Part shown: in pieces, positions 1 through 7,828 of the stretch | How the letters are laid out: the number at the start of each line of letters is the position of its first letter | Numbering within the stretch: the stretch's first letter is position 1 | Origin: Candidatus Thorarchaeota archaeon | Lineage (GTDB): Archaea; Asgardarchaeota; Thorarchaeia; Thorarchaeales; Thorarchaeaceae | Assembly (NCBI GenBank): GCA_016840965.1 | Contig: JAEORI010000295.1 | Location: 1-12,454 of the forward strand | Reading direction: 5' to 3' | Length of the DNA: 12,454 nucleotides | Notes under the pieces: generated by a model | The model's database searches: none | Seen by the model: the letters and a program-made list of their open reading frames with translations, nothing else | What the model was told of the DNA's origin: nothing | Translations under genes and position numbers: made by a program

Positions 1-244
1 GAGACCTCACTATGGATATGAAATAAAGGAACTTATCACCAAACGCTTTGGCTTTTCACCAGCTACTGTAAGTGGGTATGCAATTATCTATCGACTCACA
101 AAGGATGGTCTAATAGAAGAACAAAGGAAAGACGATTCGCCAAGAAAGTACTATTCAATAACAGAAAAAGGTAGCAAAGCAATGTCTGAAGCAAAGGCAT
201 TCCTTGGTAAAACAGTGGACATGGTGTTTGATCTAACACCATGA
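1..244 (+). CDS. PadR-family transcriptional regulator, 3' part (cut by the window edge)
   Basis: Reading in frame from base 2 gives 80 codons ending in TGA at 242-244; the start lies left of the window. The visible protein opens with R-P-H-Y-G-Y-E-I, the hallmark of the first helix of PadR winged-helix DNA-binding domains, followed by a recognition-helix stretch (SPATVSGYAIIYRL) and the wing (RKYYSITEKG). PadR proteins are dimeric cytoplasmic one-component repressors, often of efflux or stress genes. The short tail after the wing (about 20 residues) suggests a minimal PadR without a long C-terminal dimerisation domain. It converges on the PfkB-like gene, leaving 16 bases between the two stop codons. 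Its target cannot be told from this fragment. Confidence 0.85.
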   Translation, partial: RPHYGYEIKELITKRFGFSPATVSGYAIIYRLTKDGLIEEQRKDDSPRKYYSITEKGSKAMSEAKAFLGKTVDMVFDLTP

Positions 245-260
245 TGTTGCTCGCAAGTCA

Positions 261-1139
261 CTAACGGGATTCGACAGCACGAACAATCGTATCCGATCGA
301 TGTCGGATTTTGTTGTTATCTATAGAGAAGTTCAGTCCATCACGCTCTACTTTCAGGCTAGCAACCGATGTTGCATAGACTCCACAGTCGATAAGCGGAT
401 TTTCTGAGGCCAACTTAGCCGCGAACGCTGCAAGATAAACTGAGCCAACTCCTGATGAATCAATCACTTGCGAGGGATAAGAGGGGATAAAGCTAAAGTC
501 TTTTCCATCATAAATCAAACTACCCTTCTCTCCAAGAGTAATAACACAGACTTCAGAAGCCCATTCAACTATCAGCTCTGCTGCCAGAAAAGGATCGGAT
601 TCTCCTGTTATCAACTCTGATTCTAGTTGGTTTGGTTTAATAACATCCAAATAGCTTTGAGTCTTCTCTGTAACACTAAAATCACGGATGACATCCAAAC
701 GACCCTCTGAGTTTAGTTTTCGTAGTTGCGGGTCAAGAAAGACGAGAGCATCAGTTGAATTGCATATCCATTCAACCAATTCTGCACTCACCTCTTGCAG
801 GGATGGACTTAGTAACACAGCCTGTGTATCTAGAAATTCATCAGGTATATCTCGGATATTGATACGTTCTGGACTTACCAAAGTAGTCATATTTCTGTTG
901 AGAGTGGGATTACGAATTTCAACTGCATGTGTATGTTTTGCTTCGATTACAAAATACTCAGGTATGTCTAGCGCATCGATTCCTGCAATGAATTTGTTTT
1001 TCAGACTGTCATCAACAGAACTAACTAATGCTATTTGTTCAAGACCAATTTTTGTAGCGGTTGCAGCTGCGTAAACACTGGGGCTCGTAAGTTGTCCATT
1101 CCTGAATATAGGATTTCCAATCACAACAATTTCATACAT
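261..1139 (-). CDS. PfkB/ribokinase-fold protein with degenerate catalytic motif
   Basis: This 292-residue protein has the ribokinase-family layout: an N-terminal strand (YEIVVIGNP), a mid-protein KPNQLE motif (168-173), ITLGEKG (200-206) and the anion-hole region near 227-233. In active PfkB kinases the last motif reads D-T-x-G-A-G-D, whose final Asp is the catalytic base; here it is D-S-S-G-V-G-S, so the base is Ser. The N-terminal Gly-Gly substrate motif is also lost (TSPSVYAAA). Both features argue for a pseudokinase or an altered reaction. The nearest functional idea is the archaeal inositol-kinase-like branch, because the gene follows, and overlaps by 8 bases, a probable archaetidylinositol phosphate synthase. 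I chose the ATG at 1139 because GGGGTGA lies 7 bases upstream; a GTG at 1151 would add four residues. The substrate is unknown. Confidence 0.82.
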   Translation of the reverse strand: MYEIVVIGNPIFRNGQLTSPSVYAAATATKIGLEQIALVSSVDDSLKNKFIAGIDALDIPEYFVIEAKHTHAVEIRNPTLNRNMTTLVSPERINIRDIPDEFLDTQAVLLSPSLQEVSAELVEWICNSTDALVFLDPQLRKLNSEGRLDVIRDFSVTEKTQSYLDVIKPNQLESELITGESDPFLAAELIVEWASEVCVITLGEKGSLIYDGKDFSFIPSYPSQVIDSSGVGSVYLAAFAAKLASENPLIDCGVYATSVASLKVERDGLNFSIDNNKIRHRSDTIVRAVESR

Positions 1140-1860
1140 GCTTGTCGTCACCCCGTTCTTTTTCGGTTATAATTCTCCTTGCATAAACCAATCTCTGAAC
1201 TACTGTAATATGAGAGAGAATCCCAACAATAACAATACACAGAGTGAGGATGTTGGTAATATCAAGCATAACAAAGAAATCAAGTAGAATGGGGATTGGT
1301 GAAATGATACTAATCCAGATGTTTGTACCCGGGATAGCTAAAAGCAAAATGCCAGCTATAGTGAGTAGTAACTTTTCCTGACGCTCAGCTATTCCGACAG
1401 TACAACTTTCCATGCCTCCCACTGATTCAGCCTTGGCTCTGGTAAAACTAGCCATAATCATTCCAAAGAGCGAAAAGAAACCCCAAAACCATGGTACGAA
1501 TTTATCGCCTAAATTGTAAGGCCACCAGGGGATAGATACAGCAGATAATGGACCCATCATAAGCCCGACCATGAATAGAAACTCAGCATATCTGTCGAGG
1601 GTATGGTCGAAGGTCGCACCAAACTTTGATGCAAGACCTGCTGCACGTGCAACGGCACCATCAAACATGTCCATGACAATTGTGAGTAACATAAATGAAA
1701 GTCCAATGAATAGATCGCCAGACGCAAAAAACAAAGCGCTAACTAACGCAACTAATACTGTTAACCCGGTTATCATATTAGGAGTGATTCCAGTACGAGC
1801 AAGCGCCTTACCAACAGGCATCATTGCACGTTGATATCGCTCTCTTAAAGATCCAAGCAT
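1132..1860 (-). CDS. CDP-alcohol phosphatidyltransferase, probable archaetidylinositol phosphate synthase
   Basis: This is an integral membrane enzyme of 242 residues. The family signature D-x2-D-G-x2-A-R-x8-G-x3-D-x3-D is complete: D64, D67, G68, A71, R72, G81, D85 and D89, which bind metal and CDP-lipid. Hydrophobic stretches at about 28-48, 51-65, 90-108, 122-140, 164-185 and 190-222 fit the usual six transmembrane helices. The segment MASFTRAKAESVGG...GIAERQEKLLL resembles the inositol-phosphate/archaetidylinositol branch, which joins CDP-archaeol and myo-inositol 1-phosphate; this substrate assignment is inferred. The ATG at 1860 is chosen over the GTG at 1869 because the protein then starts MLGSLRERYQ, as in relatives, and GTGA sits 5 bases upstream. 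A TATA-like box lies at 1909-1921. The PfkB-like gene overlaps its 3' end. Confidence 0.88.
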   Translation of the reverse strand: MLGSLRERYQRAMMPVGKALARTGITPNMITGLTVLVALVSALFFASGDLFIGLSFMLLTIVMDMFDGAVARAAGLASKFGATFDHTLDRYAEFLFMVGLMMGPLSAVSIPWWPYNLGDKFVPWFWGFFSLFGMIMASFTRAKAESVGGMESCTVGIAERQEKLLLTIAGILLLAIPGTNIWISIISPIPILLDFFVMLDITNILTLCIVIVGILSHITVVQRLVYARRIITEKERGDDKHV

Positions 1861-1908
1861 ATATTTCACTAACCTACTAGTGTAAGCCGAATTTCGCCGA
1901 CTTGTATT

Positions 1909-1921
1909 CTATTAATAAACG
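1909..1921 (-). promoter_or_regulatory. Probable TATA box of the phosphatidyltransferase gene
   Basis: On the minus strand the 13 bases read CGTTTATTAATAG, close to an archaeal TATA element (TTTATTAA). The start codon at 1860 is about 50 bases downstream, allowing initiation near 1888 and a leader of roughly 28 bases. This suggests that the lipid gene and its PfkB-like partner can be transcribed separately from lysyl-tRNA synthetase. Inferred from spacing only. Confidence 0.4.
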
Positions 1922-1943
1922 TGTTGTGGGAAGCTTACAACAC
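1921..1943 (-). terminator. Hairpin across the lysyl-tRNA synthetase stop codon
   Basis: A perfect 7-base inverted repeat (GTGTTGT / ACAACAC) is separated by 9 bases and encloses the TAA at 1935-1937. On the transcribed strand it is followed by GTTTATTAAT, moderately T-rich. It could act as a transcription terminator or 3'-end stabiliser between this gene and the next promoter. The stem is short, so the role is tentative. Confidence 0.35.
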
Positions 1944-3605
1944 ACTCATTATGCGTTCGAGGACCCATTCACTACCTAAAAGGTTCAGGAATCCGCCTAA
2001 ACGAGGACCAGATTTTCTAGAAATTAGAATCCTATATAGAACAACAAAGGCACGTTTATCTTTCACACCCGATAACCGAGCAGTCTCAAAGATTTTGCCT
2101 TGTAAGGCTTCATCTTCCAAAGGGGGTCCCTTGAGAACCTCAACTACTTTTACTAGGAACTCACGGTCTTTATCAGATAGAGTGTTAACGATTTCATTCG
2201 GAACAGTTGCTGGAACCTCAACTCTGTCTCCTTCAGTCCCATACTCTAATGCCCATGTTCTTGCTCTGCTAAGCCTTATCGGAATTAACTCCCTTGCCTC
2301 AGAACTGATATCTTCGAGCCCAAACTGCTTTTTGAGGACTTGTTCGCATCGCTCCATTGTTGTTTTAGAACCAAGAATATTCTCTAGTTGAGAGGTGATA
2401 ATAGCAAATTTGAATGGAAGTTTTGGTACATATTTCTCAGGAACTTCACCTGCCAGACATAATGGGTAAAGAAGATTAGCAAATTCCTTCTGCTCTCCAG
2501 CTACCTCTTCAAGGCCATAGAAAATCCTCTCGAACCTATCAAACTCGTCAACCATTTCGGGTATCCTTTCTGGATGAATATCAATCGCTCTTTCAAGACC
2601 AGACTTCAACATCCAGTATCGATATAACTCAGGAGGTGCTATTGAGAGCCAGACTTTAGGACTAAATATAATCCCTTCTGATGTTGCCATATCCCTGCCT
2701 CCTATACGTACCCATTCAAATGGAACTTTAACTGGACCTTCCCATTCAAAGATGCGTCTTGATATCTCAAGTCCAGTGTCGAAAGAGCCACCTTTAACCG
2801 CGTGATCCTTTCCAGCAGGCTCACAGGTCACATTAAGAACAAACCATTTGGCAGGCCAATCAATACGCCAAGATAGCTTTACTCGAAGATTATTTAGAGA
2901 AGTTTCGGTGCTATAGCCACATGAGGGACATGTGAAGGAAACTTGGTCTGTTTCGGCATCATAATACGTAATCCTGTTTGGAGCAATCTCGCCCTTTGCA
3001 CCAGCTTGAATTCGACCACAAGATGGACAAATAACTGAAACAGGATACCAAGTTTTCATAGCTTCAATATAGGCAGTTTTCTGTTCCTCATTGAAATCAC
3101 GGGCGACGTATTCGATTAATATCTCACGAATGGTTTCAGTATTTTTCAAACATGTCCGAGTGGCTTCCAACATTTCAGGAGTTTCGTATAGCTTACTCTG
3201 CCAGATAATCTCTGGATTAACCCCAAATTCTGGGAAAGTATCGATGAGCTCATTAGCAGCATGTGCCCCAAAACTCTGGCAGCAACCAAACTCATCGGGC
3301 ACAGCAGAGTAAGGTTTCCCAACCCATTCGTCGAGTGACAAGGATACGCTAGGCGGAAATGACCGTACCGGATCATAATCATCTATTACAAAAAGGGTCA
3401 AAGCTTTCTTTCCAGCTTCGAGAAGTTTGCGTTTGATAACATCTGCAATAATAAGTTCACGAACAAATCCAATGTGAATAGTACCACTGGTGCTCTTGCC
3501 CGTTGAGATTCTATAAACATCAACATCGCGAGCTAGAACTTCATTAACAATATCACTTATCCAGTGTATTGAAAACTCGTCGTCCTGAGTTTCTTCAGAT
3601 GTCAT
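1935..3605 (-). CDS. lysS: Lysyl-tRNA synthetase, class I
   Basis: This 556-residue cytoplasmic enzyme charges tRNA-Lys with lysine and is of the archaeal class I type rather than class II. It shows the HIGH-type motif TIHIGF (H44-I45-G46), two CPSCG knuckles at 193-197 and 226-230 forming a zinc site, the strongly conserved block WRIDWPAKW followed by EPAGKDHAVKGGSFDTG (about 246-278), and the downstream SPKVWLSIAPPELYRYWM (315-332). A helical anticodon-binding region fills the rest, and the length is normal for the family. The KMSKS-type loop is degenerate: it reads R-D-M-A-T-S-E-G (304-311), with acidic residues where lysines usually sit. The ATG at 3605 is preferred over the TTG at 3608 because GAGGA lies 7 bases upstream. 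It follows the ABC permease gene after 49 bases. Archaeal identity is well supported. Confidence 0.95.
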   Translation of the reverse strand: MTSEETQDDEFSIHWISDIVNEVLARDVDVYRISTGKSTSGTIHIGFVRELIIADVIKRKLLEAGKKALTLFVIDDYDPVRSFPPSVSLSLDEWVGKPYSAVPDEFGCCQSFGAHAANELIDTFPEFGVNPEIIWQSKLYETPEMLEATRTCLKNTETIREILIEYVARDFNEEQKTAYIEAMKTWYPVSVICPSCGRIQAGAKGEIAPNRITYYDAETDQVSFTCPSCGYSTETSLNNLRVKLSWRIDWPAKWFVLNVTCEPAGKDHAVKGGSFDTGLEISRRIFEWEGPVKVPFEWVRIGGRDMATSEGIIFSPKVWLSIAPPELYRYWMLKSGLERAIDIHPERIPEMVDEFDRFERIFYGLEEVAGEQKEFANLLYPLCLAGEVPEKYVPKLPFKFAIITSQLENILGSKTTMERCEQVLKKQFGLEDISSEARELIPIRLSRARTWALEYGTEGDRVEVPATVPNEIVNTLSDKDREFLVKVVEVLKGPPLEDEALQGKIFETARLSGVKDKRAFVVLYRILISRKSGPRLGGFLNLLGSEWVLERIMSVL

Positions 3606-3654
3606 CAAACAGTCCTCATGCGAATCTGAAGTAATAATCTAAAGAACGTTGCCA

Positions 3655-5508
3655 TCAAGATTGGAATTCTGATACTATCAAATCATTTCTTGTTGCAAAG
3701 AAGACATAGGTCGGAATTGCTGCTAGTAGAATTACTACAATCATTGTTATTAGAACAGTAAGGATAGATACAGGAAGATATGCTAGGGAGGGGACAGCAG
3801 CTTCTGGTATCAATGCATAGATACTGAGCAGAGTACTCACGAATAAAGCAGGAATCCCTGCTCTAAGTCCAACATCCAATCCTTCAGCGATCATTACTTT
3901 TGCTAAGAAGGAAGGTTTTGCTCCTACAGACCTCATAATAATGTAGTCACGAAGACGTCCAAAGACTGAAACTAATAGATAATTCATGAGACTCAAAAAA
4001 GCACTTAGTAGAGTAACGATTGCTAGTGGATTTATCAGAGCCCAAATAGCATCGATTATTATGAGATTTCCTTCCAAAACCTCTTCCTGTTTGAAGCTAT
4101 CAAACCCATAGCTCTCAGCAAGATTATCAATTTGCGAAATGACCGAATCATCATACTCCTCAAGTTGAACAAGAAGTAGATTTGTGCCAGATACACCAAA
4201 GGTGCTTTGTAGCTGTGAAAGGTCCATCAATGCCATCATGCCACCATTAAGAATGTCAAAAGCTTGCGCATTGATTTCCAAAGATGTGCCTTGTACGCCT
4301 AGACTCTGTACGAGAGGATCCACGAAGAGGTCAGTAGCCATCTTTCCTCCAATCCAGACTTGCTGAGTATTATCTATACTTCGACCCTCAAAATACCAAT
4401 CAGAAATAGTTGTATCCCAGTTTACACCAACCAATACAGCTGAGCTTGTACGATCCAGTCCAATGTATTCATATTGTTCAAGTTCCTCATTCCAAAGGAT
4501 TGCAGGCATCTCTTCTACTTCAGAGTATACAACAAGACGCGTTTCAATTCTATAAACACCTAAGACCTCATCAAGATCATTAACTAACTGGGTGGGTATT
4601 ATATCTCCTCCACTGAGGAAATTAAATGAGTCATTCAAAGGTGTTCCATAAAGGGAATATGAGTTATAGTATAGATTCAAGAGAGTTGGATTTCCAATAG
4701 CTACAACATTTGAGCCCATGGAGCGGGTAACATAGGAGATAGACGTTGCGTGCACAACACCTCCACCTATCCAAAGAAGTGAAGCAATTGTAAAACTAAG
4801 GAAAAGGGAGATAACTGTTCGACGAGTTCCTCTTAATCTTCTGCCTGTTCCTTTGGTGGCAATACGAAAGGGCAGCCCAAAACTATCGAGAAATCCTGCT
4901 ACACGAACTTTTGAACCTACATCAGGATTCAATGCTAAGGAGGGAGATTCTTGAACAGTATCGTAAATTGGTTTCTGGGCAGAAAAATATCCAGCTATAA
5001 TTAACACAATTGCGAGAAAGGATATTTGTAATACTGGAAAGGATCCTGCAAGTTGAAGTGTTGGAACCATTGTGCCCAACCAAATCATTCCAACTATGTA
5101 CAGGACGGTACCAAGCCCGAGACCAAGTACAATACTGGCAAGAAGTAATATGACTGATTGTGCCATGAAAAAGTCAAAAATTGCATCAAGAAGAGTGCCA
5201 ATCGACTTCATTAGACCAATATCACGTCTACGAGTGACCATCTCCAATGATATTGTAGTAGATACAACTACTGCGCCTAACACAAACACAAGTAGCAGAA
5301 TCGTCCATACAAAGGTCGAAAAGAATGTGCCAAATGATGATGATAAAGCACTTGCGACAGCAAAAGAAGAAACATCTAGTAAGACATTACTAAACAAAAA
5401 TACGAATGTTGTAGCAGTCACTATGCTTGTTAGTGAAATTATAGTGAGGGTAGTCCGGAATGGACGTCTCTTGAGGTCTTTTGAAGCAAACATCTGATGG
5501 TCAGTCAT
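3655..5508 (-). CDS. ABC transporter permease, two FtsX-like membrane halves
   Basis: This 617-residue protein has about eight transmembrane helices. The first half carries helices near 20-42, 64-86, 113-141 and 157-175, with the cytoplasmic coupling segment RRRDIGLMKSIG (93-104). The second half has a helix near 232-254, a large extracytoplasmic domain (about 255-480) and three helices near 488-515, 545-572 and 582-608, again with a coupling segment (GRLRDYIIMRSVGAK). This repeats the FtsX/MacB core, so one chain may provide both halves of the channel. Such proteins usually convert ATP hydrolysis into mechanical work on lipids, lipoproteins, peptides or cell-surface factors rather than classical uptake. 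Its ATG overlaps the ATPase stop by 8 bases, a sign of coupled translation; GGAGTG lies 10 bases upstream. The substrate is not evident. Confidence 0.9.
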   Translation of the reverse strand: MTDHQMFASKDLKRRPFRTTLTIISLTSIVTATTFVFLFSNVLLDVSSFAVASALSSSFGTFFSTFVWTILLLVFVLGAVVVSTTISLEMVTRRRDIGLMKSIGTLLDAIFDFFMAQSVILLLASIVLGLGLGTVLYIVGMIWLGTMVPTLQLAGSFPVLQISFLAIVLIIAGYFSAQKPIYDTVQESPSLALNPDVGSKVRVAGFLDSFGLPFRIATKGTGRRLRGTRRTVISLFLSFTIASLLWIGGGVVHATSISYVTRSMGSNVVAIGNPTLLNLYYNSYSLYGTPLNDSFNFLSGGDIIPTQLVNDLDEVLGVYRIETRLVVYSEVEEMPAILWNEELEQYEYIGLDRTSSAVLVGVNWDTTISDWYFEGRSIDNTQQVWIGGKMATDLFVDPLVQSLGVQGTSLEINAQAFDILNGGMMALMDLSQLQSTFGVSGTNLLLVQLEEYDDSVISQIDNLAESYGFDSFKQEEVLEGNLIIIDAIWALINPLAIVTLLSAFLSLMNYLLVSVFGRLRDYIIMRSVGAKPSFLAKVMIAEGLDVGLRAGIPALFVSTLLSIYALIPEAAVPSLAYLPVSILTVLITMIVVILLAAIPTYVFFATRNDLIVSEFQS

Positions 5509-6253
5509 GACGAGTTAACACTCCACGGTCCATGTTATAATGGTGAATTTTGGACTGTTTGATTATGCCTTCATCATGGGTCATGACGATTACAGCCTTT
5601 CCGCGCTTGTTTAAATCCATCAGAAGTTCACGTATCATCTGACCGCTATGTCCATCAAGATTGGCTGTAGGTTCGTCAGCTAAAATGATTGGGGGGTCAT
5701 TAGCCATTGCACGTGCTATTGCTATTCTTTGTTGTTCTCCAGAACTAAGCTGCCAAGGAAGATGATCTGCGCGATGCTCCATCTCAACTCTCTCAAGGAG
5801 TTTCATTGCTTCATCTCTTAATGCAGAACTGCTTCTTTCTGAGAGTTGCATTGGAAACATAACATTTTCAATTGCAGTCAAGGTGGAAACCAAATTATAG
5901 CTCTGAAAAATGAAACCCGTATTATTAAGTCTAAAAGACGCTCGGAATGATTCATCATAATCGTTAATTGGCACATCCATAACAAAAACCCGTCCCTGAG
6001 ATGCCATGTCGATTGCACCGATAATGTTCAGAAGCGTGGTTTTCCCGGAGCCAGATTTGCCAGATATAACAACAAAATCCCCAGCATCGACTACGAGATT
6101 TACACCTATGACAGCATTAATCGCAACATTGCCCAGTTTGAAAGTTCGATGGACATCTCGGAGTAGAACAGCATGTTGAACTTCTTCAAGATCTTCAACA
6201 TCCAAATCATCTCGCGTATAATCTATTGCATCAAGATAGTCTTCATCAGCCAT
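5501..6253 (-). CDS. ABC transporter ATP-binding protein, LolD/MacB type
   Basis: This 250-residue cytoplasmic ATPase drives the adjacent FtsX-type permease. All nucleotide-binding motifs are intact: Walker A GKSGSGKT (65-72), Q-loop FQSYNLV with Q117, signature LSSGEQQ (169-175), Walker B IILADEP with the catalytic Glu (189-195), the D-loop (NLD, 198-200) and switch His226 in MTHDE. The stretch DEPTANLD is typical of the LolD/MacB/FtsE group. An acidic extension of about 28 residues (rich in D and E) precedes the fold. The ATG at 6253 is chosen because AAGGTGG stands 6 bases upstream; reading further to 6394 would overlap the upstream regulator gene by 77 bases and add a segment unlike the family. 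It is cotranscribed with the permease and probably with the regulator, 64 bases upstream. Confidence 0.95.
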   Translation of the reverse strand: MADEDYLDAIDYTRDDLDVEDLEEVQHAVLLRDVHRTFKLGNVAINAVIGVNLVVDAGDFVVISGKSGSGKTTLLNIIGAIDMASQGRVFVMDVPINDYDESFRASFRLNNTGFIFQSYNLVSTLTAIENVMFPMQLSERSSSALRDEAMKLLERVEMEHRADHLPWQLSSGEQQRIAIARAMANDPPIILADEPTANLDGHSGQMIRELLMDLNKRGKAVIVMTHDEGIIKQSKIHHYNMDRGVLTRHD

Positions 6254-6317
6254 GTTGTGCCACCTTGGATTGTACCCCGATGACTGTAAATCCAAGATAA
6301 GCATAGGGGTTGGACAA

Positions 6318-7133
6318 TTAATGTACCAAAATATCCTGACAATCGATAGCCGAGCGTGCCCAATCAGTGAGCAACACAGGTTTCTCCCTACCAAAAACCT
6401 TCACAATGCGAAGAATTTCAGCTTCTAATAGAGTGCTGATATAATAGGATATGAGACTCTTATCAACATCTAGAGTTTTGCTGATGATGGCTTGAGTCGT
6501 TTGTCCATTTGAGGCACATTCACTGAGAATTGAATTAATAGTAGGGTTGCGGGCTAGCGCTGTCAAGAGCATAACTTTCTCATCTGAAGAAAAGTCTGGA
6601 GGGAAGATATGCCGGACATTGCCATTCCGTAGAGATACTACTTGTCCGTCTTTCTCCAACAGCCTAAGATGATACTGTAATGCGCCCATAGCACAACCAA
6701 TTATTCGGTGAAGTTCTCGAAGGTGTATACCAGGATTAACAGTAACCTCGTCAAGAACTCGTTCTCTTAGCTTCTGCAGTCTGCGTTCGTCACGTCGTTC
6801 CATTGATAATGTTCCAATAGCAATCATAAAGAGTCCAAAATCAATAGTAGTGAAGAGCGCATTAGACCAAGCTAAATTAGTACCTCCTGAGTTCCCAGTG
6901 AAGAAGCCAATGTCCATGGAAAAATTCTCTACTCTCGTCGCACTACCTATCAATATTGATAGTGCTTGAAATTTAGCATAACTACTGTCTCCACCCAATG
7001 TGGGGGATAGGTCCTGGGCAATAGGCTCAACACCACCAAAACTAAAGCCAGATAGGACTACACCTAATACCCCCCAAGTGAGGAGGACAAGTGAAAGTCC
7101 AACTAGGATATGTTTGGTGAACTGCCTATTCAT
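6318..7133 (-). CDS. Membrane-anchored transcriptional regulator with two winged-helix domains
   Basis: This 271-residue protein starts with a transmembrane helix (about 8-30), a loop of about 60 residues that would face outside, a second helix (about 92-110) and a basic, charged connector (MERRDERRLQKLRER). Two cytoplasmic winged-helix-like domains follow: about 122-180 (LRELHRIIGCAMGALQYHLRLLEKDG, ArsR/MarR-like, with wing VVSLRNGNVRHIF) and about 184-265 (TTQAIISKTLDVDKSLISYYISTLLEA). The layout suggests a one-component sensor that reads an envelope signal and binds DNA at the membrane. It stands immediately before the ABC genes, so they are its likely targets. ATG 7133 is preferred to ATG 7166 because an A/T-rich palindrome resembling a TATA box at 7170-7184 would lie at a sensible distance from it. 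The second HTH assignment is less certain than the first. Confidence 0.8.
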   Translation of the reverse strand: MNRQFTKHILVGLSLVLLTWGVLGVVLSGFSFGGVEPIAQDLSPTLGGDSSYAKFQALSILIGSATRVENFSMDIGFFTGNSGGTNLAWSNALFTTIDFGLFMIAIGTLSMERRDERRLQKLRERVLDEVTVNPGIHLRELHRIIGCAMGALQYHLRLLEKDGQVVSLRNGNVRHIFPPDFSSDEKVMLLTALARNPTINSILSECASNGQTTQAIISKTLDVDKSLISYYISTLLEAEILRIVKVFGREKPVLLTDWARSAIDCQDILVH

Positions 7134-7169
7134 GTTCAAACATCCACACTCAAACCCTAATAGCATTTT

Positions 7170-7184
7170 GCAGTTAAAAACTGC
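7170..7184. promoter_or_regulatory. Palindrome over a TATA-like core, probable operator of the membrane regulator gene
   Basis: GCAGTT-AAA-AACTGC is a perfect inverted repeat with 6-base arms, 37 bases upstream of ATG 7133. On the minus strand its centre reads GTTTTTAAC, a possible TATA element. A smaller palindrome, GAAATTTC, lies at 7192-7199. A protein bound here would block TBP, so autoregulation by the downstream winged-helix protein is a natural guess. There is no direct proof of binding. Confidence 0.4.
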
Positions 7185-7205
7185 GTTTGTTGAAATTTCG
7201 CACTA

Positions 7206-7760
7206 CTAAGTAGCACCTCGTGCAGGGTAGGTCAATGTAATCTTAAAACTGCAAGACTCCTGCCCAGCTGACATGCATGTGTCCTCAATGACAAGCAACT
7301 TTTCATATTCAATTCTGTTGAAATCTGTTAGATATTCGAGAACAGCTTCTATGAAGCCTTTCAGAAAGTAGCATGATGGTTCTTCAGATTCATAACCAGA
7401 GGCATATGGATTATCACCAATCTCAATTATCGCCTCTTCGTCTAACCATAGCTTGTAGAGTTTAGAAATCTTAATGTCACCAAAAGGCACAATCAAAGTT
7501 TCAAGAGCCATCTTGATGAACTCAATTATGCCCTTGAAATCCCCAGGAGGCTTCTGTTTTCCTACTTTGAAGTATTCTCGTTGCGCTTCTAGTCCTGCAA
7601 GGCGCCCAGCAGAATAATAAAGATCCTTTACTCGGTCTGGGAACATCACTGCAATTCTGCTTCCAAGCTTGTTCCAAGTCTTGGCAAAGAATGCAACCAT
7701 AAGATCACGTTCCTTGAGCCTACTCTGCCACCATGGAATCACCTTTTCGCCACTAGACAT
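7206..7760 (-). CDS. V4R-domain protein with canonical zinc-type motif
   Basis: This 184-residue soluble protein has no signal peptide or membrane span. Its C-terminal half is a V4R (4-vinyl reductase) fold: C130 followed by YFLKGFIEAVLEYL, then VIEDTCMSAGQESCSF with E159, C162 and C170. The spacing C...E-x2-C-x7-C matches the zinc-binding site described for the sensor domains of XylR/DmpR/MopR-type regulators, so a metal-stabilised small-molecule pocket is plausible. No output domain is attached, so it may act by partner binding. The N-terminal part (WWQSRLKERDLMVAFFAKTW) is helical and not recognised. ATG 7760 has GAGG 8 bases upstream. It follows the smaller V4R gene by 68 bases and precedes the membrane regulator by 72 bases. 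It is clearly different from the two cassette V4R proteins. The ligand is unknown. Confidence 0.75.
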   Translation of the reverse strand: MSSGEKVIPWWQSRLKERDLMVAFFAKTWNKLGSRIAVMFPDRVKDLYYSAGRLAGLEAQREYFKVGKQKPPGDFKGIIEFIKMALETLIVPFGDIKISKLYKLWLDEEAIIEIGDNPYASGYESEEPSCYFLKGFIEAVLEYLTDFNRIEYEKLLVIEDTCMSAGQESCSFKITLTYPARGAT

Positions 7761-7828
7761 ATCATAAGCCTCGTTTCACAGATTGATGCTGAATTGAAAG
7801 TTAAGTGCTTTATGGGTATGTGATACCT

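Noticed and set aside
688..1074. Open frame of 128 codons on the plus strand inside the PfkB-like gene
   Set aside because: It is antisense to a well-supported gene, rich in Ser and Arg without domain character, and has no convincing ribosome binding site.
1921..2391. Open frame of 156 codons on the plus strand inside lysS
   Set aside because: It is antisense to the conserved C-terminal part of lysyl-tRNA synthetase and its composition is typical of a shadow frame.
5072..5497. Open frame of 141 codons on the plus strand inside the permease gene
   Set aside because: It is antisense to the membrane helices of the permease, and no motif or start signal supports it.
6254..6394. N-terminal extension of the ABC ATPase
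   Set aside because: It would overlap the regulator gene by 77 bases and lacks family resemblance; the ATG at 6253 has a good Shine-Dalgarno site.
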